DNA of 54,705 nt, taken from the NCBI RefSeq assembly GCF_008271805.1, contig NZ_VSRY01000173.1:328815-383519 (forward strand), given 5' to 3'. Under the pieces are notes generated by a model, which searched no databases, had not been told where the DNA came from, and saw only the letters and a list, made by a program, of their open reading frames with translations. Positions 1 to 6,882 of the stretch are shown here, one piece after another. Origin of the DNA: Streptomyces sp. TRM49041 (GTDB lineage Bacteria; Actinomycetota; Actinomycetes; Streptomycetales; Streptomycetaceae). Position numbers and translations under genes: made by a program. Numbering within the stretch: the stretch's first letter is position 1; each line of letters opens with the position of its first letter.

Positions 1-71
1 CCGGCGTCCCGGCAGGCACGGGCGACACGGACAGCGATTTCGCCACGGTTGGCGATGAGCACCTTGCGCAC
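1..71 (-). CDS. accA2: Acetyl/propionyl-CoA carboxylase alpha subunit (biotin carboxylase), N-terminus only
   Basis: The first 23 codons of a leftward gene that runs off the window. The GTG start (69-71) is preceded at 8 nt by GGAGG (80-84). The peptide opens VRKVLIANRGEIAVRVARA, the signature N-terminus of biotin carboxylase domains, which carboxylate biotin using ATP and bicarbonate. In Streptomyces the alpha chain AccA2 (biotin carboxylase plus biotin carrier) pairs with the PccB/AccB beta chains. The pccB and pccE genes lie 2-3.6 kb away in the same orientation, which supports this assignment. Nothing beyond the N-terminal ATP-grasp start can be judged. Confidence 0.85.
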   Translation of the reverse strand, partial: MRKVLIANRGEIAVRVARACRDA

Positions 72-347
72 GATGGCTCCCTCCATTCCCAAAACACGCT
101 GAGTTTAGGGACTGCCGACACGACGTTTCGACTGTTCCCCACTCGTGAGGTTGCCCACACGGAGCGTGATACGGGTCCGCTCAGACCCCGAAACCCCTTG
201 TCCCGCCTCGGTACGCAGGGTTTCTTCACTGCACAGTAACCCTCCGGTGTGGCCAAGGTCTCTGTCCTGGGGGCCAGCGGGGCGTCCTGATTCTTTGTGG
301 AGTCCCTACGAATGGGCGAATGATTCTTTGCCGCTCGGTCCCGACCC

Positions 348-376
348 TTGCCCAAGGGTTTACTCGTGAGTAGCCT
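348..376 (+). promoter_or_regulatory. Candidate vegetative promoter with overlapping palindrome
   Basis: TTGCCC (348-353) and TAGCCT (371-376) are separated by exactly 17 nt, fitting a sigma-70-type -35/-10 pair that reads toward the membrane-protein gene starting at 413 or 422. A 12-bp palindrome TACTCGTGAGTA (361-372) covers the 3' half of the spacer and touches the -10, so it could be an operator. A second inverted repeat, CCCTTG/CAAGGG, overlaps the -35. The rest of 72-347 shows no convincing gene and probably carries the divergent accA2 promoter. Confidence 0.45.
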
Positions 377-412
377 GCGCGTTGTTGTCCGTACTGCTGG
401 TAACAGGCAGGG

Positions 413-913
413 GTGGTACCCGTGGTGACCCGCAGACCGATAGCGCTGACGACGGCGGCCGTGCTGCTCACCGAGGCGGTGGGCGTCGTACTGCTGCACA
501 GCGTGCTCGCGGCGGTCCTGGAGAACCAGCGGATGTCCCTCGCGGGCCTCGACCCGGACGCGATGATCGCCGGTACGTGGGCGATGGGCGGGGCCTTCGG
601 CGTGTACCTGGCGGTGTGCGGCGGCGTGCTCGTCCGGGTGGGCGCACGGGACGTCCCGCCCGGCCGGTGGACCCGCGTCCTCCTCATCACCTGCGCCATC
701 ACCCATGGGGTGCTGGGCGCGGTGGTGGTGGGGCTGGTGGGCTGGGGCGCGTTCGCGGTGCTGATGGTGGTGCTCGGGCTGGTGGTGCTGTCGCTGATCG
801 CGTACGGGCCCGGGGCCGCGGAGGACGGCCAGGGCCCGGAGGACGGCCTAGGCCCAGAGTTCGGTCACCGAGACGCCCAGCTGGGCCAGGAGACGGCGCA
901 GCAGGGGCAGTGA
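413..913 (+). CDS. Small integral membrane protein, function unknown
   Basis: A 166-residue protein with four hydrophobic helices at roughly residues 8-35 (ALTTAAVLLTEAVGVVLL), 55-75, 88-108 and 110-130. A hydrophilic, Gly/Gln/Glu-rich tail follows, with no enzymatic motif. The GTG at 413 overlaps an AGGGG (409-413) that is ideally placed for a GTG at 422, so the true start may be three codons later. The last 66 bp overlap the 3' end of the convergent maf gene. The reading frame clearly encodes membrane helices with G/C-ending codons, so it looks real even though no family is recognised. Confidence 0.75.
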   Translation: MVPVVTRRPIALTTAAVLLTEAVGVVLLHSVLAAVLENQRMSLAGLDPDAMIAGTWAMGGAFGVYLAVCGGVLVRVGARDVPPGRWTRVLLITCAITHGVLGAVVVGLVGWGAFAVLMVVLGLVVLSLIAYGPGAAEDGQGPEDGLGPEFGHRDAQLGQETAQQGQ

Positions 914-1450
914 GAGGCCGATGACATTGCCCGGGTCGCCGTCGATGCCGTCGATGAAGGGGGCCGAGCGGCCGTCGAGGGTGAACGCGCCGGCGACCTC
1001 GAGCGGTTCCCCGCTGGCGACGTACGCGGCGATCTCCTCGTCCGTCGGGTCGCCGAAGCGGACCAGCGTCGACGCGGTGGCCGACGCGTACCGCTTCGCC
1101 GCCGTGTCGTGGACGCAGTGGCCGGTCTGAAGGACGCCGACGCGGCCGCGCATGGACTTCCAGCGGGCGGTGGCCTCCTCGGCGTCGGCGGGCTTGCCCA
1201 GGGCATGGCCGTCCAGCTCCAGAACCGAGTCGCAGCCGATCACCAGCGCGCCCGAAGCCTCGGGGCGGGCAGCCACCAGGGACGCCTTCGCCTCGGCGAG
1301 GGCCAGGGCGAGCTCGGCGGGGGTGGGGGCGGTGATCCTGCTCTCGTCGAAGCCGCTGACGATGACTTCCGGGGTGAGCCCCGCCTGGCGCAGCAGTCCG
1401 AGGCGGGCGGGGGACGCGGAGGCGAGGACGAGGCGGCGCTGAGCTGTCAT
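848..1450 (-). CDS. maf: Maf-family nucleoside-triphosphate pyrophosphatase
   Basis: A 200-residue Maf/HAM1-fold protein. It begins with the typical strand and loop RLVLASASPARLGLL. It also carries GFDES, VIGCDSVLELDG (catalytic Asp region) and GKPADAEEA, then DGIDGDPGNVIGLSLPLL near the C-terminus, all in family order. Maf proteins hydrolyse non-canonical nucleotides such as dTTP, UTP or modified pyrimidine triphosphates to monophosphates, and in some bacteria influence division. The ATG start follows leftward after the mmpB stop by about 20 nt, so it probably ends the pccB-pccE-mmpB-maf transcription unit. Its 3' end overlaps the convergent membrane-protein gene by 66 bp. Confidence 0.92.
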   Translation of the reverse strand: MTAQRRLVLASASPARLGLLRQAGLTPEVIVSGFDESRITAPTPAELALALAEAKASLVAARPEASGALVIGCDSVLELDGHALGKPADAEEATARWKSMRGRVGVLQTGHCVHDTAAKRYASATASTLVRFGDPTDEEIAAYVASGEPLEVAGAFTLDGRSAPFIDGIDGDPGNVIGLSLPLLRRLLAQLGVSVTELWA

Positions 1451-1469
1451 GGCGCCATCGTATTCAGCT

Positions 1470-1598
1470 TCAGCGCAGCCCGGCTGCCAACATCGCCACG
1501 AGCATGGCGAGGGCCAGCAGGACGCCTGCGCGGCGGAGCATTGCCTGCATGGCCCGCATCTCCTCGGGCGGTTCGTCGTCGGGGTCGGACCACAGCAT
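1470..1598 (-). CDS. mmpB: MmpB-like membrane micro-protein (42 aa)
   Basis: A short gene between pccE and maf. It encodes 42 residues: an acidic N-terminus MLWSDPDDEPPEEMR, a short amphipathic stretch, then one transmembrane helix (roughly residues 25-41) ending in LR. Small proteins of this pattern next to the acyl-CoA carboxylase genes are conserved in Streptomyces, and I recall them being named morphogenic membrane protein MmpB. The name is from memory and the role is not deducible from sequence. The ATG at 1598 follows AGGA at a reasonable distance. A perfect 16-bp palindrome lies 35-50 nt upstream. Confidence 0.75.
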   Translation of the reverse strand: MLWSDPDDEPPEEMRAMQAMLRRAGVLLALAMLVAMLAAGLR

Positions 1599-1632
1599 CC
1601 TTCGATCCTGCGGATCGGGCGGGCGGGGCGCC

Positions 1633-1648
1633 TGAGTACGCGTACTCA
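1633..1648. promoter_or_regulatory. Perfect 16-bp palindrome upstream of the mmpB-like gene
   Basis: TGAGTACGCGTACTCA reads the same on both strands and lies 35-50 nt before the mmpB start codon. The length, symmetry and location fit a dimeric repressor or activator site that controls mmpB-maf separately from pccB-pccE. No regulator gene is adjacent. Confidence 0.4.
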
Positions 1649-1755
1649 AGCGCTCCCGTACGAACGGACTAGTCCGGGGCCCCGAAGCCCGGGTCTCCGC
1701 CCCGGACCCCCCGTATCGCGCCTGAACGGCGCTCGCGGAGCCCGCCGTGGAGCTG

Positions 1756-1810
1756 TCCGCCCGCCCTCCCGCCGCCCGGCGGAGCCGAGTGCACGGGGAA
1801 GGCGGGCGGA
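1756..1810 (-). terminator. Candidate terminator below pccE
   Basis: Perfect 10-bp arms TCCGCCCGCC (1756-1765) and GGCGGGCGGA (1801-1810) enclose a second GC-rich inverted repeat, directly downstream of the leftward pccE stop. There is no T-tract, as usual for Streptomyces terminators. The arms are seen directly; the function is inferred. Confidence 0.45.
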
Positions 1811-1821
1811 GACGGACCGGG

Positions 1822-2031
1822 CTACGCCGGCCAGTACGTGCGGGCCCAGGACCGCGGGCCGGGGGCCGGGTGCCGGGCGTGGGCTATGCGGGAGGGGGCG
1901 GACCAGGCTTCCGGGATCGCGGGCGCGCCTTCGGCTCCGGCGGCTGCCGTCGCCGCGGCGCGGGCCCGGACCACCGCCAGGGCGGCGGCCAGCTCCTCGG
2001 GGGTCGGGTTGCCCCGTACGACCTTGATCAT
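1822..2031 (-). CDS. pccE: Acyl-CoA carboxylase epsilon subunit
   Basis: A 69-residue protein starting MIKVVRGNPTPEELAALA-like, with an Ala-rich helix and a basic, Pro/Trp-containing C-terminus ending SWARTYWPA. This is the signature of the small epsilon subunits that stabilise actinobacterial acyl-CoA carboxylase complexes. The gene starts 9 nt after the pccB stop, so the two are almost certainly co-transcribed and translationally linked. The epsilon subunit binds the beta hexamer and raises activity of the AccA2-PccB complex that makes methylmalonyl-CoA, a polyketide and fatty-acid precursor. Confidence 0.9.
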   Translation of the reverse strand: MIKVVRGNPTPEELAAALAVVRARAAATAAAGAEGAPAIPEAWSAPSRIAHARHPAPGPRSWARTYWPA

Positions 2032-2040
2032 CGAGGCTCC

Positions 2041-3630
2041 TCAGAGGGGGATGTTGCCGTGCTTCTTCGGAGGCAGGTTTTCCCGCTTCGTACGCAGCTG
2101 ACGCAGGCCCTTCACAATCTGCGCCCGAGTCTCCGACGGCATTATCACGCCGTCGATGTAGCCGCGCTCCGCCGCCGTGTAGGGGTTGAGGAGGGTGTCC
2201 TCGTACTCCTGGATGAGACGGGCCCGCAACTCCTCCCGCTCGTCCTCCGGGGCCGCGGCGATGGCGCGGCGGTGCAGGATGTTGACCGCGCCCTGGGCGC
2301 CCATGACCGCGATCTGGGAGGTCGGCCAGGCGAGGTTCAGGTCCGCGCCCAGGTGCTTGGAGCCCATCACGTCGTACGCGCCGCCGAACGCCTTGCGCGT
2401 GATGACCGTGATCAGCGGCACGGTCGCCTCGGCGTACGCGTAGATCAGCTTCGCGCCGCGCCGGATGATGCCGCCGTACTCCTGGTCCACGCCCGGCAGG
2501 AAGCCCGGGACGTCCACGAAGGTCAGGACCGGGATGTTGAAGGCGTCGCACGTGCGGACGAAGCGCGCGGCCTTCTCCGAGGCGTCGATGTCCAGACAGC
2601 CCGCGAACTGCATCGGCTGGTTCGCGACCACGCCCACCGGGAAGCCCTCGACACGGCCGTAACCCGTGACGATGTTCGGGGCGAACATGCCCTGCGTCTC
2701 CAGGAACTCCCCGTCGTCCAGGACGTGCTCGATGACCGCGTGGATGTCGTACGGCTGGTTCGCCGAGTCCGGCACGATGACGTCCAGCTCACGGTCCTCG
2801 TCCGTCACGTCCAGATCGGCCTCCTCCGGGAAGGCGGGCGGCTCCGACAGGTTGTTGGACGGCAGGTACGACAGCAGCGACTTCACATACTCGATGGCGT
2901 CCTTCTCGTCGCCCGCCATGTGGTGCGCCACACCCGACGTCGTGTTGTGGGTGCGCGCCCCGCCCAGCTCCTCGAAGCCGACGTCCTCGCCGGTCACCGT
3001 CTTGATGACGTCCGGGCCCGTGATGAACATGTGCGAGGTCTGGTCGACCATCACCGTGAAGTCGGTGATCGCGGGGGAGTACACCGCGCCGCCCGCGCAG
3101 GGGCCGACGACCAGGCTGATCTGGGGGATGACGCCCGACGCGTGGGTGTTGCGGCGGAAGATCTCGCCGTACATGCCGAGCGCGCTGACGCCCTCCTGGA
3201 TGCGGGCGCCGCCGGAGTCGTTGATGCCGACGACCGGGCAGCCGGTCTTCAGCGCGAAGTCCATCACCTTGATGATCTTCTGGCCGAAGGTCTCGCCCAG
3301 CGCCCCGCCGAAGACGGTGAAGTCCTGGGAGAAGACCGCGACCGGACGGCCGTCGACCGTGCCGTAGCCGGTCACGACGCCGTCGCCGTACGGGCGGTTC
3401 TTCTCCAGGCCGAAGTTCGTGGAGCGGTGCCGGGCGAACTCGTCCAGCTCCACGAAGGAGTCCTCGTCGAGGAGCAGCGCGATGCGCTCCCTCGCCGTCA
3501 ACTTCCCTTTCGCGTGCTGCTTCTCGACGGCACGCTCGGAACCCGCGTGCGTCGCCTCCTCGATTCGGCGCTGCAGATCCGCGAGCTTCCCCGCGGTCGT
3601 GTGAATGTCGATCTCTTGACGCTCGGACAT
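2041..3630 (-). CDS. pccB: Propionyl-CoA carboxylase beta subunit (carboxyltransferase)
   Basis: A 529-residue carboxyltransferase made of two crotonase-like halves. Motifs in order are GGALGETFGQKI, INDSGGARIQEGV, VGPCAGGAVYSPA (oxyanion region, first half), then FVDVPGFLPG and AFGGAYDVMGSKHLGAD (second half). Asp420 in GGAYD aligns, by my count, with Asp422 of S. coelicolor PccB, the residue known to set propionyl-CoA versus acetyl-CoA preference, so I call PccB rather than AccB. The ATG at 3630 (MSERQEIDIHTT) fits family N-termini, although the frame is open further upstream. It transfers carboxyl from biotinyl-AccA2 to propionyl-CoA. It heads the pccB-pccE unit and diverges from the biotin ligase gene that modifies its partner. 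Confidence 0.93.
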   Translation of the reverse strand: MSERQEIDIHTTAGKLADLQRRIEEATHAGSERAVEKQHAKGKLTARERIALLLDEDSFVELDEFARHRSTNFGLEKNRPYGDGVVTGYGTVDGRPVAVFSQDFTVFGGALGETFGQKIIKVMDFALKTGCPVVGINDSGGARIQEGVSALGMYGEIFRRNTHASGVIPQISLVVGPCAGGAVYSPAITDFTVMVDQTSHMFITGPDVIKTVTGEDVGFEELGGARTHNTTSGVAHHMAGDEKDAIEYVKSLLSYLPSNNLSEPPAFPEEADLDVTDEDRELDVIVPDSANQPYDIHAVIEHVLDDGEFLETQGMFAPNIVTGYGRVEGFPVGVVANQPMQFAGCLDIDASEKAARFVRTCDAFNIPVLTFVDVPGFLPGVDQEYGGIIRRGAKLIYAYAEATVPLITVITRKAFGGAYDVMGSKHLGADLNLAWPTSQIAVMGAQGAVNILHRRAIAAAPEDEREELRARLIQEYEDTLLNPYTAAERGYIDGVIMPSETRAQIVKGLRQLRTKRENLPPKKHGNIPL

Positions 3631-3749
3631 CGGGATGCGGCTCCCTGCCTGGTCACGTGTGGTCACGGGTTCGTTGGCTACTGGCCCGTAGCGTATCGGC
3701 GGGGATGGGGTTCGGCAGTGCGGTGTTTGCCACACCTAGGCTGGGTTGC

Positions 3750-4613
3750 ATGACGCCCTCACTTGGTCCAGGAACAGGTCCCGCCGGCCGCTGGAGCGAC
3801 CTCGAACGGCCCCCGCTCAACAGCTCGGCGCTCCGCAGGGCCCTCCTGCGGCCCGGGTCGCTCTGGACCTCTCTCGACGTCGTGTCCGCCACCGGCTCCA
3901 CCAACTCCGATCTGGCGGCCCGGGCCGCCGAGCTGCCCGAGGGCGCGGTCCTCGTCGCCGAGGAGCAGACCGCGGGGCGCGGCCGGCTCGACCGCACCTG
4001 GTCGGCGCCCGCCAGGTCCGGGCTCTTCCTCTCCGTACTCCTCAAGCCTGCCGTGCCGGCCCGGCGGCTGGCGTGGCTGCCGCTGCTCGCCGGGGTCGCC
4101 GCGGCCACCGGTCTGGCCCGCGCCGCCGGCGTGGACATGGCCCTGAAGTGGCCCAACGACCTGCTCGTCACGGTCGGCGGCGAGGAGCGGAAGACCGGCG
4201 GCATCCTCGCCGAGCGCGCCGGAGAGCACGGGATCGTCGTCGGGCTCGGTCTCAACGTCACCCTCCGCGCCGACGAGCTGCCCGTGCCCGCCGCCGGGTC
4301 GCTCGCCCTCGCGAACGCGGTCTGCACCGACCGCGACCCGCTGCTGCGGGCCGTTCTCCGGTCGCTGGAGGAGTGGTACGCGAAGTGGACCGCCGCCGAC
4401 GGCGACCCGGCCGCCTCCGGGCTCCAGGCGGCCTACGCCGCCGGGTGCGCCACCCTCGGCCGCACCGTTCGCGCCGAGCTGCCCGGCGACCGGACCCTGA
4501 CCGGCGAGGCCGTCGCGGTCGACGGCGACGGGCGGCTGGTGGTGGCCACGGACGACGGCCGCCGCGAGGCGGTGGGGGCCGGCGACATCGTCCATCTGCG
4601 CCCGGTGGACTGA
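3750..4613 (+). CDS. birA: Biotin--[acetyl-CoA-carboxylase] ligase
   Basis: A 287-residue biotin protein ligase. It adenylates biotin and attaches it to the carrier domain of acyl-CoA carboxylase alpha chains. Visible motifs are ATGSTNSDL, EEQTAGRGRLDR (biotin/AMP loop), LKWPNDLL and KTGGILAE, with a C-terminal SH3-like part ending IVHLRPVD. There is no N-terminal winged helix, so this is the monofunctional type and not a BirA repressor. TAGGCT (3737-3742) lies 7 nt before the ATG and no Shine-Dalgarno is evident, suggesting a leaderless mRNA. It diverges from pccB, linking the ligase to its substrate pathway. Confidence 0.92.
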   Translation: MTPSLGPGTGPAGRWSDLERPPLNSSALRRALLRPGSLWTSLDVVSATGSTNSDLAARAAELPEGAVLVAEEQTAGRGRLDRTWSAPARSGLFLSVLLKPAVPARRLAWLPLLAGVAAATGLARAAGVDMALKWPNDLLVTVGGEERKTGGILAERAGEHGIVVGLGLNVTLRADELPVPAAGSLALANAVCTDRDPLLRAVLRSLEEWYAKWTAADGDPAASGLQAAYAAGCATLGRTVRAELPGDRTLTGEAVAVDGDGRLVVATDDGRREAVGAGDIVHLRPVD

Positions 4614-4683
4614 ACGCGCTCGCCTTCGGGGACGTGAGCCAGGGCACACCTGCCGTATCGTTGAGGCGATTCGTCGGCGGGAT

Positions 4684-4706
4684 CCGTCGGCGTGATTCGC
4701 CGACGG
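4684..4706 (+). terminator. Hairpin between birA and cya
   Basis: CCGTCGGCG and CGCCGACGG arms (9 bp) flank a 5-nt loop, 70 nt after the birA stop and 80 nt before cya. It could end birA transcription or structure the cya leader. Confidence 0.4.
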
Positions 4707-4787
4707 GGTTCACCGAGGGTCGGAGCGGCGGGTCGGCGACAGAACGGCAGGCAGGGCAGTGCGTACGGAACGGGCAGGAGGCGGCCG

Positions 4788-5927
4788 GTGACCGTCGACG
4801 ACGAGAACGCGGGCGGAACGGAACACCCCACCCCCCACCATGTCGTCGACCACACGGCGGAACCGACCGACAATCCCCTGGCCATCCGCCTGGAGCAGCT
4901 GATCCTCGGCGCCGAACGGCGCTACACCCCCTTTCAGGCCGCCCGCACCGCCGGGGTCTCCATGGACCTCGCGTCCCGCTTCTGGCGCGCCATGGGCTTC
5001 GCGGACATCGGCCAGGCCAAGGCGCTGACCGAGGCCGACGTGCTGGCCCTGCGGCGGCTCGCCGGTCTGGTGGAGGCCGGGCTGCTCAGCGAGCCGATGG
5101 CCGTGCAGGTGGCCCGGTCGACCGGGCAGACCACCGCGCGGCTCGCCGAGTGGCAGATCGACTCGTTCCTGGAGGGCCTCACCGAGCCGCCCGAGCCGGG
5201 GATGACCCGCACCGAGGTCACATATCCGCTGGTCGAGCTGCTGCTGCCGGAGCTCCAGGAGTTCCTGGTGTACGTGTGGCGGCGGCAGCTCGCCGCCGCC
5301 ACCGGCCGGGTCGTGCAGGCCGGGGACGACGAGGAGATGGTGGACCGGCGGCTCGCCGTGGGCTTCGCCGACCTCGTCGGCTTCACCCGGCTCACCCGCC
5401 GCCTCGAGGAGGAGGAGCTGGGCGAGCTGGTCGAGGCGTTCGAGACGACCTGCGCGGATCTCGTCGCGGCCCACGGCGGACGGCTGATCAAGACGCTGGG
5501 CGACGAGGTGCTCTTCGCCGCCGACGACGCCGGGACCGCCGCCGAGATCTCGCTGCGGCTGATCGAGACGCTGAAGCACGACGAGACCATGCCCGCGCTC
5601 CGCGTCGGTATCTCCTTCGGGACCGTCACCACCCGCATGGGCGATGTGTTCGGTACGACGGTGAACCTGGCGAGCCGCCTCACCTCGATAGCGCCCAAGG
5701 ACGCCGTCCTCGTCGACGGGGCCTTCGCCGAGGAGCTGTCCCGCACGGGCGAGGCGCCCGAGTCGGAGGCGCAGGCGGCGGAGGAGACGGCCCGGGCGGA
5801 GAAGGAGGGCGAGACGCCGCCCTCGTACCGTTTCGCGCTCCAGCCCATGTGGCAGCGTCCGGTCCGCGGTCTCGGTGTCATCGAGCCCTGGCTGCTGTCA
5901 CGGCGGGAGCCTAAGATCCCCGGGTAA
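4788..5927 (+). CDS. cya: Class III adenylate cyclase
   Basis: A 379-residue soluble cyclase. The GTG start has AGGAGG six nt upstream. The N-terminal ~175 residues form an all-helical regulatory region (RYTPFQAARTAGVSMDLA) like the autoinhibitory domain of mycobacterial Rv1264. The catalytic domain (about 185-345) has metal-binding Asp195 in VGFADLVGF, Lys235 and Asp239 in KTLGDE (adenine selection and second metal) and Asn293/Arg297 in NLASR (transition state). All six canonical class III residues seem present, so it should be an active homodimeric ATP cyclase making cAMP. In Streptomyces, Cya-derived cAMP supports germination and development. Length and position match the S. coelicolor orthologue as I recall it. 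Confidence 0.92.
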   Translation: MTVDDENAGGTEHPTPHHVVDHTAEPTDNPLAIRLEQLILGAERRYTPFQAARTAGVSMDLASRFWRAMGFADIGQAKALTEADVLALRRLAGLVEAGLLSEPMAVQVARSTGQTTARLAEWQIDSFLEGLTEPPEPGMTRTEVTYPLVELLLPELQEFLVYVWRRQLAAATGRVVQAGDDEEMVDRRLAVGFADLVGFTRLTRRLEEEELGELVEAFETTCADLVAAHGGRLIKTLGDEVLFAADDAGTAAEISLRLIETLKHDETMPALRVGISFGTVTTRMGDVFGTTVNLASRLTSIAPKDAVLVDGAFAEELSRTGEAPESEAQAAEETARAEKEGETPPSYRFALQPMWQRPVRGLGVIEPWLLSRREPKIPG

Positions 5928-5962
5928 CGAGATAACGGTCGTTAACCGGGAGGGTGGGCGTC

Positions 5963-6778
5963 ATGTCCCAGCAGCAGTCCGCGGAGCAGTCCGAGGAGCG
6001 GTACGGGGAGTTCGTCGCCGTGCGCCGGCACGGGTATGTGGCGGAGCTCGTCCTCGACCGGCCCAAGGCCATGAACGCCGTCTCCACGGACATGGCCCGG
6101 TCCATCGGCGCCGCCTGCGACGCGCTCGGAGCCGACCTCTCCGTACGGGTCACCGTGCTGACCTCCTCGCACGACCGGGCCTTCTGCGTGGGCGCCGACC
6201 TCAAGGAGCGGAACACCTTCACGGACGCCGAGCTGCTCCGCCAGCGGCCCACCGCGCGCGCCGCGTACACCGGCGTGCTGGAGCTCCCGATGCCCTCCAT
6301 CGCCGCCGTGCACGGGTTCGCGCTGGGTGGCGGGTTCGAGCTGGCGCTGGCCTGCGACCTGATCATCGCCGACGCGACCGCGGTCGTCGGGCTGCCCGAG
6401 GTGTCCGTGGGCGTCATCCCCGGCGGCGGCGGTACGCAGCTGCTGCCGCGCCGGGTCGGGGCGGCGCGTGCGGCGGAGCTGGTCTTCACGGCCCGCCGGG
6501 TGGCCGCCGCCGAGGCCGCCGGGCTCGGACTGATCGACGAGCTGGTCGAGGACGACGCGCGCGGGGCCGCCCTGGAGCTGGGCGGCCGGATCGCCGGGAA
6601 CTCGCCCGTGGGGCTGCGCGCCGCCAAGCGGGCGCTCCGTCTCGGGCACGGGCTCGACCTGCGGGCCGGCCTCGAGGTCGAGGACGCGGCCTGGCGTACG
6701 GTCGCTTTCTCCGGCGACCGGAAGGAGGGCGTCGCCGCCTTCAACGAGAAGCGGTCGCCGGAGTGGCCCGGGGAGTAG
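5963..6778 (+). CDS. Enoyl-CoA hydratase/isomerase family protein
   Basis: A 271-residue crotonase-fold protein. GGGAGG (5948-5953) places the start at ATG 5963 rather than the upstream in-frame GTG. Motifs are AFCVGADLKER (oxyanion loop), HGFALGGGFELALACD and LPEVSVGVIPGGGGTQLLPRRVG, where Glu in PEV and the GGGGT turn are typical of true hydratases. It would hydrate trans-2-enoyl-CoA in beta-oxidation or amino-acid breakdown. The C-terminus FSGDRKEGVAAFNEKRSPEW is also family-typical. It sits alone between cya and the GGDEF gene and its substrate is not predictable. Confidence 0.9.
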   Translation: MSQQQSAEQSEERYGEFVAVRRHGYVAELVLDRPKAMNAVSTDMARSIGAACDALGADLSVRVTVLTSSHDRAFCVGADLKERNTFTDAELLRQRPTARAAYTGVLELPMPSIAAVHGFALGGGFELALACDLIIADATAVVGLPEVSVGVIPGGGGTQLLPRRVGAARAAELVFTARRVAAAEAAGLGLIDELVEDDARGAALELGGRIAGNSPVGLRAAKRALRLGHGLDLRAGLEVEDAAWRTVAFSGDRKEGVAAFNEKRSPEWPGE

Positions 6779-6882
6779 CCCGGGCGGCAGGGCTGGGTAT
6801 GGCGTCACTTGGAGTAACCAGAGTGGGCAGACCGGAGCGGGCCCCCGGGTAAAAAGTACGGGCACCTCCCTAAGCTTGAGGA

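Noticed and set aside
145..369. Plus-strand 74-codon ORF in the accA2 upstream region
   Set aside because: Composition is not protein-like, it covers the promoter at 348-376, and it lacks a ribosome-binding site.
1747..3753. Plus-strand frame of 668 codons across pccB
   Set aside because: It lies antisense to a canonical carboxyltransferase; low-complexity Arg/Val/Asp composition.
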